A program made the translations under genes and the position numbers. Source: Caprimulgus europaeus (lineage: Eukaryota; Chordata; Aves; Caprimulgiformes; Caprimulgidae). From it: a stretch of DNA of 64,000 nt. Numbering within the stretch: position 1 is the stretch's first letter; each line of letters starts with the position of its first letter. The notes beneath the pieces were generated by a model. It saw nothing but the letters and a program-made list of their open reading frames with translations. It was not told the origin of the DNA and did no database searches. The stretch lies in assembly GCA_907165065.1 (NCBI GenBank), contig OU015543.1:8063501-8127500 (forward strand). Reading direction: 5' to 3'. Positions 61,201 through 64,000 of the stretch are shown here, piece by piece.

Positions 61201-63157
61201 GCCTTGAACACTTCCAGGGAGGAGCAGCCACAGCTTCTCTGGGCAACCTGGGCCAGTGTCTGACCACCCTCACAGTAGAATTTCTTCTTAATATCCAATC
61301 TAAACCTCCCCTCTTTCAGCTTAAAGCCATTTCCCCTTGTCCTGTCATTAAATTCCCTTATGAAAAGTCCTTCCCCAGCTTTCTTGTAGGCCCCCTTCAG
61401 GTACTGAGAGGCTGCTATAAGATCTCACTGGAGCCTTCTCTTCTCCAGGCTGAACAGCCCCAACTCTCTCATTGTAGCACTTCACATATTTTTGTTTTGT
61501 ATCACACCACACAAGCTACCAAAGTATTACTGAAAAAGAAAAAAATAGCCAAAAGATCATTCACACTAACTGACAATGTGTTTTTGCAACTTTTTGGAAG
61601 TAAACCAAAGCAAAGGCCACAAACATACACCCTGCAAGCGTTATTCAAGTACAGTGTAAAATAATTGACTTCACTCCTTTAGGCATAATCAAGTAATAGG
61701 ATGTTTTTAGTTATTTTAATAATGGATCCATGCTTCTACTTCTGACCTGTGTAGCCTTTCAATTTCTTTCTTGTTCCCTACAAGTTCACTGGAATCCTGA
61801 GGCTGATATTTTTCTGTCCAGAGCATGTCTTCCTTTTCAACACCTACAGAAAAAATATTATCCATTTTTTAATAGTTCATCATGCAAAAGAGTTGATCAA
61901 GTCTAGTAGAATATTAAGACTAGATATGATTTTTGTATCACAGTGGAAAGCTGACATACATCATATATACATTCCCTCAATGTAGAGAGAATTAAAATCA
62001 GACAGGAAATGCAGAGTTACCTGAAAGTGCATTGGGCTCTGATAAATATTCACTGTCTACTGTCATAACATCTGGCTTCTGGGTCTTGTTTTCTCCCAAA
62101 TGCATTGCTTGTCCTGTCTCTGCTTGTTTTCCTCCAGATCCAGGAGAAATAAGGTTCCTGGAAACTCTGGATTTTATTTCAGTCTCTCTACCTTCAATTT
62201 GTTTCCTTCTTTTTGATTTGTGGTCTTCTGTTTCTTTCCTTTTCCTCTTAGTTTCCTTCCAATTGTCAGACTGCTTTTGATCTACCTCGGAATTTGCAGT
62301 GCCATCTCTGCTTGCTAAGGAAAAAAGGAAAATTACATCCTTTTAAAATTTCAAGCTATGTCCATTACACCTGTCCATTTATTCAAGTTGTATTTGAAGA
62401 ATTTGGTCAAAATTACCAATTTATTCCCAACAACATTATTCCTTCACTGAAACATTTCTGGAAATTCCAAGTTACCTTTTTATGCCAGAGAGAGTGTGAG
62501 TGTGTGTTTATTTTTTCCTACGTTGATTACTAACCTTGTACACTATTTTCAAAATGCAACCGTTCCATTTGCTTTTTCAGAAACTTGCAGAAGTATTTTC
62601 TCACAGGAAATTGAGAATTAGAAGACATGATCTCATCTAGTAAGTCTTTCTTGAATATATCAGGAAAAACTGTTCGGTGGCCAGTAAGCTGTAATGCACA
62701 CACACAAATAAAATTATTATTCAAAAACATTACACAGAATAATAATGAGTTTTGCATAATTTAAATTAGTAGCTGTCATGTTAAACTCCAAGATTAACAG
62801 AAAGCCTTGAGAATTGTCTATGTTCTGATGCAGAAAGGGTAAATCACACATAAGAAAAAAACCCCCAACAAATCCAGGACTGGCACAGATTCAAACTACA
62901 GGGGTTTTTAAGACAACAGAAGTCCTAACCAGTAACAAAACAATTTCAGTTATATTTCCATTCTTCTTCTAACACAAGCCCCCATTTTAAAGTACTAACC
63001 ACAGGTGCAGAACTTTTTCCAGCTAGTTTTGAATTCACAGTGGAAAATTCACCAAGTGAGAGAGTGATTTTTGTGACATTAGTGACTTCAGTATTCAGTT
63101 CCCTTAGCTTAGTTAATAAAGGACACAATGGTGATTTCAGTTTCCACATTGGATAAC
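52245..63157 (-). CDS. ATAD5: ATAD5 (ELG1), PCNA-unloading clamp loader, partial
   Basis: Large subunit of the alternative RFC complex that unloads PCNA from chromatin and aids its deubiquitination. About 990 residues are visible; the N-terminal half lies beyond the right edge. Exons in transcript order: 63000-63157, 62535-62688, 62021-62314, 61747-61843, 60428-60510, 60165-60310, 59902-60052, 59272-59442, 58192-58310, 57226-57319, 56928-56992, 55828-56008, 54899-55086, 53774-54606, about 52508-52665, 52245-52323. Landmarks: the RFC-like entry DMLWTEKYQPQ; Walker A GPPGVGKT in 60165-60310; EVNASCQRSGRQ; Walker B IIFDEDAGF in 57226-57319; the sensor-region VILTTNDPTFSL; a C-terminal QASILEYLPTLRSIC and final GLSLDFP (human TLAADFP). 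All phases agree except one. The exon opening at 52665 begins with six A where seven are needed to hold the homologous frame KKAQKRLAV (see findings). A downstream in-frame acceptor (start 52648) would also rescue the frame. Confidence 0.95.
57513..57636 (-). mobile_element. CR1 LINE 3' fragment
   Basis: The plus strand reads TCACAGACTGGTTGAGGTTGG and continues with the 'gtccaacctccctgctcaag' and 'gcaggttgcccaggaccatg' blocks of avian CR1 in antisense. A short 5'-truncated copy in an ATAD5 intron. Confidence 0.85.
58930..58951. repeat. CA microsatellite
   Basis: An uninterrupted CA run of about eleven units in an ATAD5 intron. Confidence 0.9.
61077..61470 (-). mobile_element. CR1 LINE 3' fragment, about 390 bp
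   Basis: The plus strand shows the classic antisense CR1 end: ATCATAGTATCATAGAATGG, 'gtttgggttgg', 'gttccaacccccctgccatc', 'ccactagaccaggttgctca', and 'ctccaggctgaacagcccca' at the far side. It is 5'-truncated, well preserved, and lies in an ATAD5 intron. Confidence 0.95.
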
Positions 63158-64000
63158 CTACAAAAGAACCCCGACCAGAAACAAAACAACAGGAGACTTT
63201 TGTTAACAAAATAGAGATACAGTCAAAGACAAAAGCATCCCACAGCAAGTAAGAGTAAATGCTCTTTTAACTACAGCTTTATCTTGTCAAAACCAAGCTT
63301 ATTTAACTTACATGGCGTCAACTTTTTATCTTTATTAATTCCACCTCCCACAAGAAGAAAAAATTTGCACATTTCTGAATACAACGTATTTGCATTTCTC
63401 CAGTAAGTTGCTCCTGGGCTCTGCTTGTTCTAAATACCGAGCTGTGCCCTCACCAGGTCTCTGTAGGACAGATGCTTACCAAGGATTTTGTTTGTTTATT
63501 GGTTTGTTTGCCATAAAAACTCTGTATAGGGCTATTCTACCTTCTGCTCTTCTGTGATGCCCTTTCACAAGAACACTGTAGTGCACTCCCTCATTTAATG
63601 GAAAGAACTGAGTTCTTTTCTCTTTTGAGAAAGATTTTGCCTTTGTCAAAAGGAAATGGTTTCTGCCCCAATCAGTCCAACATGACCTTTCTTCTCCAAA
63701 CTGGAACTTGAAAGACTAATTTTTTTTTTACTAAGTATTAAGAATTTTGCATCCTTACACAGAAATGTATACACTATTTTAGCATAAATTTAATTTGTAA
63801 ATTGTGTATTCAGAAACATGTCACTGGAAACTTGTAAGTTTTGTTTTCTTACTGCGGAACAAAACAAGAGGGAACAAAGAGTTATTCCAAACATAACAGT
63901 AAGTTCTGCTATTCAAGCTTGGGTTTTTTTTCTGCACAGATTGACTAGAAATTAGTATATGCATTTACACAAAGGCTGAACAAAAGCTTACAGTCATCCT
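63158..64000 (-). other. ATAD5: ATAD5 intron running off the window
   Basis: Sequence upstream of the first visible ATAD5 exon. A GTAAGT after GACGCCAT near 63308 looks like a donor, but the frame ending there does not resemble ATAD5 and hits stops, so no exon is called. Confidence 0.6.

Noticed and set aside
63280-63360. GTAAGT donor-like site upstream of the first visible ATAD5 exon
   Set aside because: The frame leading into it does not resemble ATAD5 residues before the WKLKSPLCPLL segment and contains stops.

Overview
This window is nuclear DNA from a bird. Three truncated CR1 LINE 3' ends in the usual avian style lie at about 3032, 57513 and 61077. The introns are compact. Every readable exon belongs to a gene of the block that in human lies on 17q11.2. 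From left to right I read RHOT1 (minus), a decayed RNF135/RIPLET (minus), ADAP2 (minus), a decayed TEFM (plus) and the 3' two thirds of ATAD5 (minus, running off the right edge). The species cannot be named from this sequence.

Layout. 1-7960 holds no host gene that I can support. It contains an isolated CpG island with a strong CTCF-like motif (2340-2720), a CR1 fragment, and a 2.4 kb hAT-Charlie DNA transposon (3289-5688) with a perfect 8-bp target-site duplication and a nearly open transposase. 7962-35424 is the complete RHOT1 gene: 19 coding exons giving 618 aa, a conserved 41-codon alternative exon, and a possible second cassette exon. Its promoter is the CpG island at 34960-35750. 37252-39290 carries what looks like a dead RNF135: an open coiled-coil exon, a wrecked RING exon and no recognisable PRY-SPRY. 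41260-48486 is complete ADAP2 (10 coding exons, 366 aa), with its CpG island at 47960-48760. 48907-50580 carries TEFM relics with stop codons and missing segments. 52245-63157 is ATAD5, from the region before the AAA+ domain to the C-terminus.

The genes do not form one pathway. RHOT1 is an outer-mitochondrial-membrane GTPase for organelle transport, ADAP2 is an Arf-GAP with two PH domains, and ATAD5 is the large subunit of the PCNA-unloading clamp-loader complex. The main result is that two neighbours expected from synteny appear to be unitary pseudogenes. RNF135/RIPLET is the RIG-I ubiquitin ligase, whose loss has been described in some birds. TEFM is the mitochondrial transcription elongation factor, a loss I did not expect.

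Other points of note are a one-base-short A tract that puts the penultimate ATAD5 coding exon out of frame, twin perfect hairpins in a RHOT1 intron, and a 28-bp perfect palindrome. Exon coordinates come from reading splice sites and matching remembered vertebrate proteins, not from alignment software.
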